Shown: positions 46,018 to 54,461 of the stretch, piece after piece
How the letters are laid out: each line of letters begins with the position of its first letter
How positions within the stretch are numbered: the stretch's first letter is position 1
Assembly (NCBI GenBank): GCA_965207275.1
Contig: CBDBMH010000002.1
Location: 2,170,001 to 2,234,000, forward strand
DNA length: 64,000 bases
From: Bin22 sp965207275
Lineage (GTDB): Bacteria; Chloroflexota; Dehalococcoidia; Lucifugimonadales; UBA3495
Direction of reading: 5' to 3'
Notes under the pieces: model-generated
The model's input: the letters and a program-made list of their open reading frames with translations, nothing else
Told to the model about the DNA's origin: nothing
The model's database searches: none
Translations under genes and position numbers: made by a program

Positions 46018-46803
46018 TCACCGGGCGTCGGTGCGGTCCACTAGCCGGGCAACCGCCTCGGGGGTGACGTAGCTGGGGCTGACCGTGCCCTGGTCCATGT
46101 CCAGGTAGAGGGCCATAAAGGGGCAGGTTCCCGCCACCATGCGCCGGACTACCTGCAAGACCAGAGACGCCATCATCTGGTTGATGGTTGGGTCCTGGTC
46201 GGTGAGGTCCAGGGCCGCCGCGCAGTCCACGTCGGGCGGACGAGTGGACACGGTGGTCAGCAGGTCGGGTCGTTGCAGAGTGGGGGCCGGGGCCAGGTGG
46301 CAGGTGTCGCCGGTGAAGGGCGGTTCCTCCAGGAACACCGGCTCGGCGACGTTGCCGACGAGCACCTGGCCCCAGTTGGTGTCGTTGCCGGAGTCGATGA
46401 GCCAGCGGCAGGGGTCCCCGGGCAGGCACTTGGCCATGGCCCGCCGGGCGGCGGCGTTGTCAGCGCAGCCGATGACCAGGCCGTCGTGGGAGGAGAGGCC
46501 GGGGTAGCGGCAGTCCTCCTTCCGGAAGGGATAGACCGAGTAGCCCACGGGCCGGTTGTAGGCTTGGGCCAGCCTATCGGCCAGGGCCTGGCTCTTGAAC
46601 TTCCCCACATCCTCGGTGTAGAAATTCTGGCGCAGCAGGTTGTGGGGTTCCACCCGGTCGTGGTCCACCAGGACGATGGTGGCGTCGCGGCCCTGGAAGA
46701 GGCGGCAGAGGCCCTCGGCGACGAAGCCGCCGGTGCCGCCGCAGCCCACCACGGTGATCCAGGGATTGTCCAGCAGGAAGGTGTTGTCCAAGTAGTAGGG
46801 CAT
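46018..46803 (-). CDS. PRTRC system ThiF-family (E1-like) protein
   Basis: 261 aa. The nucleotide-binding loop VVGCGGTGGFVAEGL is at residues 18-32, followed by VDHDRVEPHNLLRQ and IGCADNAAARRAM, the E1/ThiF fold that adenylates the C-terminus of a ubiquitin-like protein. A candidate active-site Cys is C194 in PDVDCAAALDL, followed by DQDPTINQMMASL typical of the PRTRC subfamily. AAGGAGG precedes the start. Neighbours are proteins A (JAMM), B (E2-like) and C (Ub-like), so the cluster is a complete bacterial ubiquitin-like set by gene content. Targets are unknown. Confidence 0.85.
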   Translation of the reverse strand: MPYYLDNTFLLDNPWITVVGCGGTGGFVAEGLCRLFQGRDATIVLVDHDRVEPHNLLRQNFYTEDVGKFKSQALADRLAQAYNRPVGYSVYPFRKEDCRYPGLSSHDGLVIGCADNAAARRAMAKCLPGDPCRWLIDSGNDTNWGQVLVGNVAEPVFLEEPPFTGDTCHLAPAPTLQRPDLLTTVSTRPPDVDCAAALDLTDQDPTINQMMASLVLQVVRRMVAGTCPFMALYLDMDQGTVSPSYVTPEAVARLVDRTDAR

Positions 46804-46818
46804 GGTTGTCTTGCCTCC

Positions 46819-47538
46819 TTATATGGATAGGTAGCTTTGGGTTGGTTCCGGTTCTTTGTTCACCAGCCGGATACCGGGCGGTGAGCCGTCGAAGACTTGC
46901 TCCCAGCGCAGCGGAGCGAAGTGGCCGTAGATGCCGAGGCGTAGGGTCAATTCGGGCGTTGGCGTGTCCAGTCGTCCCACCACTCCGTAAACCCGGAAGC
47001 CCTGCTCGTCCCGGTCGTCGGTGGCAGAGAAGAAGGCCCGGTGGCGGGCGTGGGAGTGGAACTCGGCGATGACGCCGCTGGGCGGCTGGTAGGAGAGGGA
47101 CGAACCCGTCCCTTCCTGCGGCGGCACCACCAGCCGGTAGGTGCCCCCGTCCCAGCGGATGGCGAAGAACCGCTCGGTGTCCGGTGCGGCCAGCATCCAG
47201 CCCACCCCCAGCTCGAAGACGTGGGCCGGAATGGGGCCGTGGGTGAGCGCCAGCTTCTCGGAAACGGAATCCAGCCCCCGCACCTGGGCGGGAGCGACCA
47301 GCACCCGCGCCGTCAGGTGGGCGCTCTCGGACTGGACGTAGAGGCCGCCCAATCCGAGAACGTAGTCAAAGCCAATGCCTTGGCTGCCAGAAAGACCGGC
47401 GGGAAGGTTCACCAGGTAGCCCACCGGCGCAGGCACCGGATTAGGGATAATAGCCTCGCCGCCCTTCGCCGGCCGCCATGACGCGGCCCACGGTGCATTG
47501 GGGAACCAGGTCCTCAACCGGGTAGTCAGCCTGTCCAT
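46819..47538 (-). CDS. PRTRC system protein A, JAMM/JAB peptidase-like
   Basis: 239 aa from the ATG at 47538 (GGGAGG 6 nt upstream); it overlaps the protein B gene by 98 nt. A full JAMM metal site is visible: E159, H161-S-H163, S171 and D174 in AEFHSHARHRAFFSATDD. JAMM proteases remove or process ubiquitin-like modifiers using zinc. It would act as processing or deconjugating enzyme for protein C (inference). Ends at 46819, 15 nt before the ThiF start. Confidence 0.8.
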   Translation of the reverse strand: MDRLTTRLRTWFPNAPWAASWRPAKGGEAIIPNPVPAPVGYLVNLPAGLSGSQGIGFDYVLGLGGLYVQSESAHLTARVLVAPAQVRGLDSVSEKLALTHGPIPAHVFELGVGWMLAAPDTERFFAIRWDGGTYRLVVPPQEGTGSSLSYQPPSGVIAEFHSHARHRAFFSATDDRDEQGFRVYGVVGRLDTPTPELTLRLGIYGHFAPLRWEQVFDGSPPGIRLVNKEPEPTQSYLSI

Positions 47539-48154
47539 CAAGTTCCTCCCATAAGGCTTGCAGGTTGTCGGGGTGCTTCTTCGACCGGTCCCTGGTGTCT
47601 CCGGTAAGGGAGAAGAAGGACTGGAAGAAGGACTCGGGTATCCGGCCCACCTCGTCGGGGAAGCGGTGGCTGCCGGGACAGGTCCGCCCGTCCCGGAAGA
47701 CGTTGAAGGCCGGGGCGCGGTAGAGCTTCTGGTCAGTGTCGCTGGGCCGTTCCAGGACGGCGTAGACCCAGGGCGCCCGGCCGGGCGAGCAGACGAAGAC
47801 CAGCCCCGGCATTGGAATCCTGAGACGGGCGGGAGGCTGGAATGCCTCCCGTTGCAGCGCCACCGGCCAGACCTGGGGCGGGCGCCACAGGGCCACCACC
47901 TGGCCGGTCTCCCCCTGGCTCCACCAGAGGGCGTTTTCGGGCAGCAGCCCCGAGGCGAAACCCAGGTGCCGGGTGAACACGTTGGCGATCTCGTCCGCCG
48001 AGACGGTTCGGACCCAGGTGCGGTCGCCCTCGAAGCCCCGCAGCAGGACGGTTTCCTGGTAGACCTCAAGCTGCGCCTGAAGGGTGCCCCGGGGCACATC
48101 GTCATGGCCCGGCAGGGACCACTCGGTCCGGTAAGTGTCATTGGTCGTCATCAT
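47441..48154 (-). CDS. PRTRC system protein B (E2-like family)
   Basis: 237 aa. AAGGAGGAAACCG precedes ATGATG. Its position and sequence fit PRTRC protein B, classed as Prok-E2_D: TVSADEIANVFTRHLGFASG, then PENALWWSQGETGQVVALWR, and FVCSPGRAPWVYAVLERPSD. Conserved Cys appear in LVFVCSPG and RTCPGSHRFPDEVGR, the latter in the usual position for such proteins. It is thought to accept the modifier from the E1, but this is unproven for PRTRC systems. Confidence 0.75.
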   Translation of the reverse strand: MMTTNDTYRTEWSLPGHDDVPRGTLQAQLEVYQETVLLRGFEGDRTWVRTVSADEIANVFTRHLGFASGLLPENALWWSQGETGQVVALWRPPQVWPVALQREAFQPPARLRIPMPGLVFVCSPGRAPWVYAVLERPSDTDQKLYRAPAFNVFRDGRTCPGSHRFPDEVGRIPESFFQSFFSLTGDTRDRSKKHPDNLQALWEELDGQADYPVEDLVPQCTVGRVMAAGEGRRGYYP

Positions 48155-48980
48155 CGGTTTCCTCCTTTTCTTGAAGGGGCAGCCGGGGCAGGATGAAGTC
48201 CAGCATTTCGGCGAATCGGGTGGGCAGGTCCTGTTCCAGCCAGTCGGCCAGCCTCGTCACCGAGTCGATGAGCCGGTCGGCCTTCCGCCACTCCTCCGTT
48301 CCCTCCTGGATGATTTCGTCCTCCCAGGGGTCGCAGAAGCCGTCGTAGTCGCCATCCTCGTAACTGTGATCGAGGAAAAAGTTGCCAGTCTCGGCCCGCA
48401 CCCAGGCGGCGGCCTGGGCCGCGCCCTCATAGCCGGTTTCCTGTACCGCTTCGGTCAGGTCTTCCGACGGGATACCGCCTCGCGGAATCCGCTCCAGTGT
48501 TTCCTGCGGGATGCGCTGGGCGGCGGCCTCCAGCCAGGCGGTGCGCAGCCCTCCCGGTTCGTCGTAGCAGGCGTCGGGGGGTTCAGCCAGCAGCGCCAGG
48601 GCCGAAATGCCCTCCCGGTAGCCGTCCCACATCTCGTGGAGGCCGTCGTAACCGAAGCCCATCAGCGCGAAGGGGATGCCCCGGCGCAGCCAGGTGAAGG
48701 GCGGGTCCTCCCCCTCCTCGGCGAAGAACTCTATGAAGGGGGCATACAGGGGGAAATGGCGCTCCTGGAACAGCCGGGCGAAGCGTTCCAGCTTCTCGCC
48801 CACGTCGGCGGTGGCCAGCGCCGCCTCCGCGTCTTCGGGAAAGAGGCGGCGCACCAGCCCGGTGAACCACGCGTAGTCCTCGGCGCAACCCAGCCGGGCA
48901 ATCAACTCTTGCAGCGACGGCGGACGCCGCAGGAGCAGCCCGGCCAGGTCGCTCAGAAGCGGCGGGGGCGCAGTTGCCAT
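48138..48980 (-). CDS. PRTRC-cluster protein, possibly protein F
   Basis: 280 aa between proteins B and C. GGGAGCG precedes the ATG; the 3' end overlaps protein B by 17 nt. Helical, acidic protein: AWFTGLVRRLFPEDAEAALA, FFLDHSYEDGDYDGFCDPWE, tail EKEETDDDDQ. By position it fits the variable PRTRC F slot, but I see no diagnostic motif. Confidence 0.45.
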   Translation of the reverse strand: MATAPPPLLSDLAGLLLRRPPSLQELIARLGCAEDYAWFTGLVRRLFPEDAEAALATADVGEKLERFARLFQERHFPLYAPFIEFFAEEGEDPPFTWLRRGIPFALMGFGYDGLHEMWDGYREGISALALLAEPPDACYDEPGGLRTAWLEAAAQRIPQETLERIPRGGIPSEDLTEAVQETGYEGAAQAAAWVRAETGNFFLDHSYEDGDYDGFCDPWEDEIIQEGTEEWRKADRLIDSVTRLADWLEQDLPTRFAEMLDFILPRLPLQEKEETDDDDQ

Positions 48981-49183
48981 TTCATCGCTCCCAGCAACCG
49001 CCGGGTGGCGGCGGCGTAGTCCTGGGCCTGGGTGCAGGCCAGTTCCACCTCGGCCTGCCGGGCCGCCGCCGCGTCCAGGTCCAGGGTGCCGTCGGGCCGG
49101 GCGAGCTCCGCCGTGAGCTCGATGATGCGGAGGTCCGCCGGCGGGGTTGCCGCCAGCAGACCGGCCAGGGTCTGGTTGTCCAT
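48953..49183 (-). CDS. small hypothetical PRTRC-cluster protein
   Basis: 76 aa, helical, MDNQTLAGLLAATPPADLRI ... AQDYAAATRRLLGAMKW. Overlaps the next gene by 28 nt and follows protein C by 12 nt; coupled expression. Family not recognised. Confidence 0.5.
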   Translation of the reverse strand: MDNQTLAGLLAATPPADLRIIELTAELARPDGTLDLDAAAARQAEVELACTQAQDYAAATRRLLGAMKWQLRPRRF

Positions 49184-49195
49184 CTTTGTGCCTCC

Positions 49196-49402
49196 CTAGC
49201 TGTGGGCGATGGTGAAGGCGCCCTTGGTGCCCACCCGCCGCTGGAACTCGAAGATGGTGTCCTCGCCGCGCGTGGTCTCCTTCACCGAGGCGTTGGCGAT
49301 CTCGCCATAGAAGTCCGCCAGTACAGCCTTCACCTGCTCCACGCTCATTTCGGGGTCCGGGTCAGGGAACTCGCGGTCGTCGTACACGAAGATGCGTGAC
49401 AT
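49196..49402 (-). CDS. PRTRC system protein C (ubiquitin-like)
   Basis: 68 aa. Start MSRIFVYDDREFPDPDPEMS and VEQVKAVLADFYGEIANASV are the signature of PRTRC protein C, classed as prokaryotic ubiquitin-like (Prok_Ub). The C-terminus (GTKGAFTIAHS) has no Gly-Gly tail, so if conjugated it would need processing or use another chemistry. GGAGAAAATC precedes the ATG. It is the presumed substrate of the ThiF/B/A enzymes. Confidence 0.82.
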   Translation of the reverse strand: MSRIFVYDDREFPDPDPEMSVEQVKAVLADFYGEIANASVKETTRGEDTIFEFQRRVGTKGAFTIAHS

Positions 49403-49441
49403 GATTTTCTCCTTGCTTCAGTTGCATTTGGGTTGTGTGCG

Positions 49442-49487
49442 AAACGCGGGAGGGTCAGCCGTTGGTACGGCGGCCCCTCCGTGTGCC
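49442..49487. repeat. intergenic hairpin of the block-specific family
   Basis: GGAGGGTCAGCCG / CGGCGGCCCCTCC imperfect stem between the protein C gene and the helicase gene. Confidence 0.5.
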
Positions 49488-49495
49488 CTTGCGGT

Positions 49496-51874
49496 CTAGC
49501 GTCCGGCGCCCACCGGCTCCTTATCCCGTTCCTGTTCCTTGTCCAGCGCCCACTGGAACAGGGAGGCGGCGGCGGGCTTGGCCTTGCCGTTGCGTCCCCT
49601 GGGCTGGGCCGGTTCCTCGGCCAGGAACTCGGCCCAACTGAACAGGGACTGCTGCCCTTCGGCGGGTTCCTCGGCGTGGTGGCCATTCCCGTTCCCGTTG
49701 GCCCCGTTTCCGGTAGAGGGCAGGGCGTGGGCCTCGTGGATGTCGTTGCCCAGGACCAATTCCTCCGTCGGCCCCAGGGCGTCGTGATGCCCGTTGCCGT
49801 TGACCGCGACGGCCTCCGGTTCGACTTGCACCGCCTGCCATCCGTCGTCCACCAGGAACTCCTCGGCGGCGGCCTCGGCGTCCCGGGCCTGGGCGAACAC
49901 ATCCTCCACCGACTCGCCATCGGCGTCGGTCTCATCGCCGCTGACGATCTGGCGGGCCAGCGCCAGCATCAGGTCGTCCCCGTCGTCGCCAAAGGCGGCG
50001 AGGCCGTCCTCGGGCAGCTCACCCTCCACCGCCAGGGAGCTTTGCAGCTTCTTGGCCACCAGCTTCAGCGCGTCGGCCTGGAGGGTGTTCCGGTAGGCCA
50101 TGAACACCACCTTCACCGGGCGCTTCTGCCCGATGCGCCAGGAGCGCCGCGACGCCTGGCGGGACGTGTACACGCTGTAATCCGTCTCGAACCAGCAAAG
50201 GGTTGGAAAGTCGATGAGGTCCAGGCCGGTCTGCACCAGGCGCGGATGGCAGATGAGCACGTCCACCCCCTGATTGACCCGTTCCTCCACCCAAGCTTCC
50301 CTACGGTCCGGGGCCACCGAGTCGGCCTTGAGCACCGCCACCCGGAACCCGTGTGTGGTCAGGAACTGCTCCATCCGCTCGGTGATGTCCCGGGTTCCGG
50401 TGTGGGTGGCGTAGACCAGCACCTTGCGGCCCGCCAGACGTTCCGCCGCCACCAGGTCCACCAGCGCCTGCTCCTTCGGGTAGAGTTTGTCCTCGGACAA
50501 CGGCGGCATCTGAATGAGCATGTTGCCCGTCTGGGGATCGAAGACCGTCTCGCCCCGGGTGCAGCCGTCGGGATAGGCCAGCAGGGTTTGCAGGTAGGTC
50601 GCCAGCAGCCGCTTGGAACCCTTCTGAAGCGCCGCCGCCAGCGCCTGCCGCAGGGTGTCGAACACCAGGTCGTAGGCCTTGCGCTGGGAGAAGCCGGTGT
50701 GGTCCGTCTCCCGGTCCATTCCCGAGAGCAGCACCTGCTCCTCGTAGGGCGGCAACCCCGAGGCCACGTCCGACAGGCGCAGGAACACCGAGTTGCCGAT
50801 CAGGTGGAACAGTGCCGAGGGAGCCAGGCCGGGCCGTTCCCGCACAGTCTTGCGGTAGCCCTTGCGGCGGCTGTTGCGCCCGTCCTCGAAGGAGTCTCCA
50901 TCCTCGGCGTGGCGCACCGTCTGCTCCAGGAAGCCGTAGCGCTGTATCCAGCGCCCCTCCTCGGAGCGTCCGAACTCGGCCCGGATGTCCGGCGAGAAGC
51001 GGTAGAGCAGGTGGAAGAGCGTGGAGGAATAGCCTCCCGTCAAAGTGCCGGTAAGGGTGAGGGACTTGCCGCAGGCGTCGGCCAGCACCCCGGCGGCGAT
51101 GCCCTGGGCGGAGCCACGACCCTTGAACTCATGCACCTCGTCCGCCACCATCAGGTCGAAGAAGCCCTTCATCCGGTGCTTCACGTAGTCCGCCAGCGGG
51201 TAGCGCTTGGGACCGGAGCCGTCGGCCTGCCACAGGGCGGAGCCGCAGAGGTCGCAGTCCCGGCGCTTGCGGGAAAGTTCCTCGTTGGTCAGGGGCACGC
51301 CGTCCCGGTCCACAACCTGGGCGTGGCAGGTGGGGCAGCAGGGGACCTGGAAGGGCGCGCCAGTCTGCTCGTCCCGCACCAGCCGGCCCCCGGCGGCGGC
51401 CCAGCGTTGGATCACGGCGGGCTGCCAGCGGTAGGACAATTTGGCCCTTTCCCGGGACATGATGGCGAAGAGGGGAGCGGGACCCACCGAGAGGCGCAGC
51501 CGTTCCAGGTCGGTGATGGAGGCGACGATGGCGGCCCGGGCGCCGGGCACCGTGTCCTCCACCTCCCGCTTCCACTTTCGGGTGAGGTGGGGAGGGCAAA
51601 GGATCAACACCCGCCGGAAACCAGCGGCGTGGGCGGCGGCTGCGCCGATGAAAGTCTTGCCCGTCCCCATTTCGCCGACGACGGTGGTGCCACGATGCGC
51701 CTGAAGGGAGAGGGCCGTCCCCTTGATGGCGTCCTCCTGGCCGCCCATCGGCTGGCGCAGGAGCCGGGGCAGGTTGACTGTGGTTTCCGAGGGCCGGTAG
51801 AGGGGCGGGTAGGACTCCACCACCCGCCGGGCGATGGACTCCTTGAACTGGTCGATGAAGCCGGAAAGGTTCAT
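49496..51874 (-). CDS. SNF2/DEAD-type helicase
   Basis: 792 aa. Walker A GEMGTGKT at residues 67-74, motif Ia LILCPPHLTRKWKREVED, DEVH box in LMVADEVHEFKGRG, a Cys4 insertion (CCPTCHAQ...CDLCGSA), helicase C motifs VLVYATHTGTRDITERMEQF and motif VI QASRRSWRIGQKRPVKVVF typical of SNF2 proteins. The last ~130 residues are low-complexity with Asn/Gly runs. It uses ATP to move on DNA; the substrate is unknown. SNF2-type helicases commonly accompany PRTRC genes on plasmids. Confidence 0.85.
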   Translation of the reverse strand: MNLSGFIDQFKESIARRVVESYPPLYRPSETTVNLPRLLRQPMGGQEDAIKGTALSLQAHRGTTVVGEMGTGKTFIGAAAAHAAGFRRVLILCPPHLTRKWKREVEDTVPGARAAIVASITDLERLRLSVGPAPLFAIMSRERAKLSYRWQPAVIQRWAAAGGRLVRDEQTGAPFQVPCCPTCHAQVVDRDGVPLTNEELSRKRRDCDLCGSALWQADGSGPKRYPLADYVKHRMKGFFDLMVADEVHEFKGRGSAQGIAAGVLADACGKSLTLTGTLTGGYSSTLFHLLYRFSPDIRAEFGRSEEGRWIQRYGFLEQTVRHAEDGDSFEDGRNSRRKGYRKTVRERPGLAPSALFHLIGNSVFLRLSDVASGLPPYEEQVLLSGMDRETDHTGFSQRKAYDLVFDTLRQALAAALQKGSKRLLATYLQTLLAYPDGCTRGETVFDPQTGNMLIQMPPLSEDKLYPKEQALVDLVAAERLAGRKVLVYATHTGTRDITERMEQFLTTHGFRVAVLKADSVAPDRREAWVEERVNQGVDVLICHPRLVQTGLDLIDFPTLCWFETDYSVYTSRQASRRSWRIGQKRPVKVVFMAYRNTLQADALKLVAKKLQSSLAVEGELPEDGLAAFGDDGDDLMLALARQIVSGDETDADGESVEDVFAQARDAEAAAEEFLVDDGWQAVQVEPEAVAVNGNGHHDALGPTEELVLGNDIHEAHALPSTGNGANGNGNGHHAEEPAEGQQSLFSWAEFLAEEPAQPRGRNGKAKPAAASLFQWALDKEQERDKEPVGAGR

Positions 51875-51920
51875 GGGTATACTCCTGGTTGTGTTTGGTG
51901 TGGGGTTGTGTGGGGAAAAG

Positions 51921-51959
51921 CGAAGGCCCCGCCGGTGTCAGAGACCGGCGGGGCCTTCG
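51921..51959. repeat. perfect 16-bp stem hairpin between methylase and helicase genes
   Basis: CGAAGGCCCCGCCGGT (51921-51936) pairs perfectly with 51944-51959, loop of 7 nt. Lies between two minus-strand genes. Acts as terminator or mRNA-processing/stability element. Confidence 0.7.
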
Positions 51960-52000
51960 TGCGCGGCTGGTGTTGCAGCCGTCAGGGCATGTTGGTGAAG

Positions 52001-53035
52001 CTAGGCGGCGATGTCGGTGATCTCCCCGCCTTCCAGGTCCAGGGCCACCACGGTGGTCCTGAGCCTTTCCCGGTAGACCTCGGTGTTCTCGGTCTCCTCG
52101 GCCAGCACCATTTCCTTCGTCGTCCGTCCCTTGACCAGGATGCGCTGCCCGTCGGCCTCCAGCACCAGGTTGTCCAGAAAGCCCGCCGCCACCAGCATGG
52201 CCAGGTGGCCTTTCCGCAGAGGCATCAGGGGCCTGGTGCGCCGGTCCTCGGCGGGCCACAGGGAGTCCCGCACCTCCTGGCTGGCCCACAGTCCGGTCTT
52301 GCGGGCCGCCGCCACCGCCGCCAACGGGTCCACGGTGCGGGTGGCGAAGAGTACGTCGCCGACGGGCGTCAACATGGGGTCGTACACCGGGTAGGGGCGG
52401 GGGGAGAACTCCTCCGGCTCGCCGAAGGACCAGCCCCTGACCTGCTCCTCGGTGTAGGGGTCGGGGCTGGGCTCGGCCTTGCGCCGCCCGATGAGCACCA
52501 CCTGGTCGAAGACCTCACGCTCCGGTTCCGGGAAGGCCCAGCAGCGGAGTTCCCGGTAGTGGGAGGAGAGGTAGCGGGCGGAGACGGCGAGGCGCTGCTT
52601 CGGCACGATGAATAGCAGCAGGCCGCCCTCGGCCAGGTAGCGGGTGGTGTGGGTCAAAAAGGCATGTTCCACCCGCTTGTCTTCCTTGTCCCAATCGTAG
52701 GGCGGGTTCAAGAGGAGCACGCCGAAGGCATTGTTGGCGATGGTGGTGGCGAACAGGTCGCAGGCCAGGGCGCGGTCCAGGACCTCGGCCGCCTGCTCCG
52801 CCCGGTCCTTGTGCAACTCCACCCCGAAGGTCTCCACGGCCACGGTGCTGCGATCCCGCAGCAGGCCCGCGAACTGGGCCAGGGCATCGCCGCCCCCGCA
52901 GCAGGGGTCCAGGATGCGCAGCGTATCGGCGCTGCGGTTGCGGCCCCGGGCCCCGTACAGCAGCTTGGAAACCAGGTCAACCACCCTGGGCGGCGTCGGG
53001 TAATAGCCGCCTTTGGCAAGGGCAGCGAGTCTCAT
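52001..53035 (-). CDS. N6-adenine DNA methyltransferase, DUF6094-like
   Basis: 344 aa; AAGGAGG upstream. The N-terminus KGGYYPTPPRVVDLVSKLLY and motif I RILDPCCGGGDALAQFAGLL, then motif IV LLLNPPYDWDKEDKR, define a gamma-type adenine methylase. The PTPP opening is typical of the DUF6094 group on mobile elements. No matching restriction enzyme is adjacent, so it may protect the element or regulate it. Stop of the upstream gene overlaps closely (1 nt gap). Confidence 0.8.
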   Translation of the reverse strand: MRLAALAKGGYYPTPPRVVDLVSKLLYGARGRNRSADTLRILDPCCGGGDALAQFAGLLRDRSTVAVETFGVELHKDRAEQAAEVLDRALACDLFATTIANNAFGVLLLNPPYDWDKEDKRVEHAFLTHTTRYLAEGGLLLFIVPKQRLAVSARYLSSHYRELRCWAFPEPEREVFDQVVLIGRRKAEPSPDPYTEEQVRGWSFGEPEEFSPRPYPVYDPMLTPVGDVLFATRTVDPLAAVAAARKTGLWASQEVRDSLWPAEDRRTRPLMPLRKGHLAMLVAAGFLDNLVLEADGQRILVKGRTTKEMVLAEETENTEVYRERLRTTVVALDLEGGEITDIAA

Positions 53036-53036
53036 G

Positions 53037-53309
53037 TCAGTCCTCCTTGTTGTTGGTATCGGCGTTTTCGGGGTTTCCGCTGGACGGCGCTAGGCGGCAG
53101 GGACCGGGCTTGCAGAAGTGGCAGCCCCACCGGATAGTTTCGGGTGAGGCCAGCATCTCCATGCTCAGCGCGACGAGCACCACCGCCGCGCCGCACTCGT
53201 TGCAGTGGTAGGTCTCCCCGGCGTGGATGTCCTTGTCCGGCTCCTCCACCTGGCAGAACCGCGCCCCGCAGGAGGGGCAGGGAAAGTACAGGGTCTGAGT
53301 GTCGGCCAT
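53037..53309 (-). CDS. zinc-ribbon protein
   Basis: 90 aa. Cys clusters FPCPSCGARFCQ, YHCNECGAAV and GCHFCKPGPC suggest two zinc sites. GGGAGG precedes the ATG. It is coupled to the methylase gene. Possible nucleic-acid binding accessory protein. Confidence 0.6.
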   Translation of the reverse strand: MADTQTLYFPCPSCGARFCQVEEPDKDIHAGETYHCNECGAAVVLVALSMEMLASPETIRWGCHFCKPGPCRLAPSSGNPENADTNNKED

Positions 53310-53313
53310 TGCG

Positions 53314-53724
53314 CTACCTCCCGTTGCTGTGGTTTCCGTTGGCGTAGCTGTTCAGTCCCACCACCTCGCCCTTGGCCAGCGTCCGCTGGAAACAGAGGAC
53401 CTGGTCGGTCTGCTTGTCCTTCGCGCACTGGACGCAAAAGGCGGTGAGCAGCTCGGCGCGGTTGGCAACGGTGACGCGCTTGACCAGCACCTCGGAGCCG
53501 TCCTCCAGCTCGTGGCGGTAGAGCTTTTCGTTGGACTTCCGCCAGTCCTGCTCGTCGGCGGGCTGGTAGAAATGAGGCTGACCGCTGGAGGTTAGGTGGT
53601 CTGAGGCCCCGTGGGGGCAGAAGCGGCACCTGTCGCCATCCGGGGAGAAAAGCTGCCAGGCCTTCCAGTTGCGGGCGCGGCGGCGCTTGTTGCCCCGCTT
53701 CACCGGGTTCAGCGTCCTATCCAT
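53314..53724 (-). CDS. hypothetical Cys-rich protein
   Basis: 136 aa from the ATG at 53724 (GGAGGACAACAACG upstream); overlaps the previous stop by 8 nt. Basic start (KRGNKRRRARNWKAWQ) and cysteines in RCRFCPHGASDHL and AFCVQCAKDKQT. Tail SYANGNHSNGR. The family is not recognised; probable zinc protein. Confidence 0.5.
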   Translation of the reverse strand: MDRTLNPVKRGNKRRRARNWKAWQLFSPDGDRCRFCPHGASDHLTSSGQPHFYQPADEQDWRKSNEKLYRHELEDGSEVLVKRVTVANRAELLTAFCVQCAKDKQTDQVLCFQRTLAKGEVVGLNSYANGNHSNGR

Positions 53725-54367
53725 CGTTGTTGTCCTCCTCCGTGTCAGTGTCATCAGAGTTGAGGGTCAGCGTCCCCGCCGCCACCGCCGCCGACAGGTC
53801 GGCCTTCAGTTCGTCGCCCCTGGGGTTGCAGGTGTAGGCCAGCAGGCCGGCCGACTCCAGGGGAACGATTTCGCCGGAGTCCAGACCCCGCCGCCAGAGC
53901 CAGTCCCGCCAGGAGCGGGGCAGGGGCAGGGGGCTGCGCCGGTCCAGGAAGCGGTGGTGAAGGCCGGGGGCGTCGGCCTGGTCCTGGGCCAGCAGCAGGA
54001 AGTCGTCGCGCTCGAAGCTGAACTCCGCGAGGCGCGTGTACACCAACGCGTGCCAGCCGCGGCTGGCGGGCAGCCGGGCGATGCGGGTGGTCCAGGTGCC
54101 GATGGTGTGGTGGGGCACCTGGCACCTTTGATACCCTCCGGAAAGGGCCATCCCTTCGATGCCCCTGATGATGTAGGCGGCGTCCGGAGGCTGCTTCAGC
54201 AGGGAGGCCCAGATGGCCTTGAGGGCGGTCTGGGGTCCCACCATCGAGAGGAACCAGAGACCGCCGGTGTCGGGGTCGCGGGCGAAGGCGTCGGCGGTGG
54301 CCGAGTAGCCGCCCGCGCTGATGGTGAACAGGTCCTCGCCGTTCACGGCGGGTTGCGTGGGAATCAT
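53717..54367 (-). CDS. hypothetical protein
   Basis: 216 aa; GGAGGCAACCT precedes ATG. IRGIEGMALSGGYQRCQVPH, WRDWLWRRGLDSGEIVPLES. No family recognised. The acidic end SDDTDTEEDNNDG overlaps the next gene. In the operon upstream of the Cys-rich protein. Confidence 0.5.
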   Translation of the reverse strand: MIPTQPAVNGEDLFTISAGGYSATADAFARDPDTGGLWFLSMVGPQTALKAIWASLLKQPPDAAYIIRGIEGMALSGGYQRCQVPHHTIGTWTTRIARLPASRGWHALVYTRLAEFSFERDDFLLLAQDQADAPGLHHRFLDRRSPLPLPRSWRDWLWRRGLDSGEIVPLESAGLLAYTCNPRGDELKADLSAAVAAGTLTLNSDDTDTEEDNNDG

Positions 54368-54461
54368 AGGTTGCCTCCTGTAAGTGAAAGTGTGGAGAAG
54401 GGCGCGGGAGTTTGAACCCCGCGTGGGGACCGGCGGCGGTGCGCCGGTCTCGGCAGCCGGC

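Noticed and set aside
45764..46429. 221-codon minus frame overlapping the ThiF gene
   Set aside because: Its upstream part is an out-of-frame shadow of ThiF; only the last 68 codons (DUF2958 exon 1) are real.
46819..48141. 440-codon version of PRTRC protein A
   Set aside because: The 5' part is out-of-frame over protein B; the ATG at 47538 has a proper ribosome site and gives the family length.
49433..52615. 1060-codon plus-strand open frame
   Set aside because: Antisense to the helicase and methylase genes, which have clear motifs; GC-rich codon bias opens the opposite strand.
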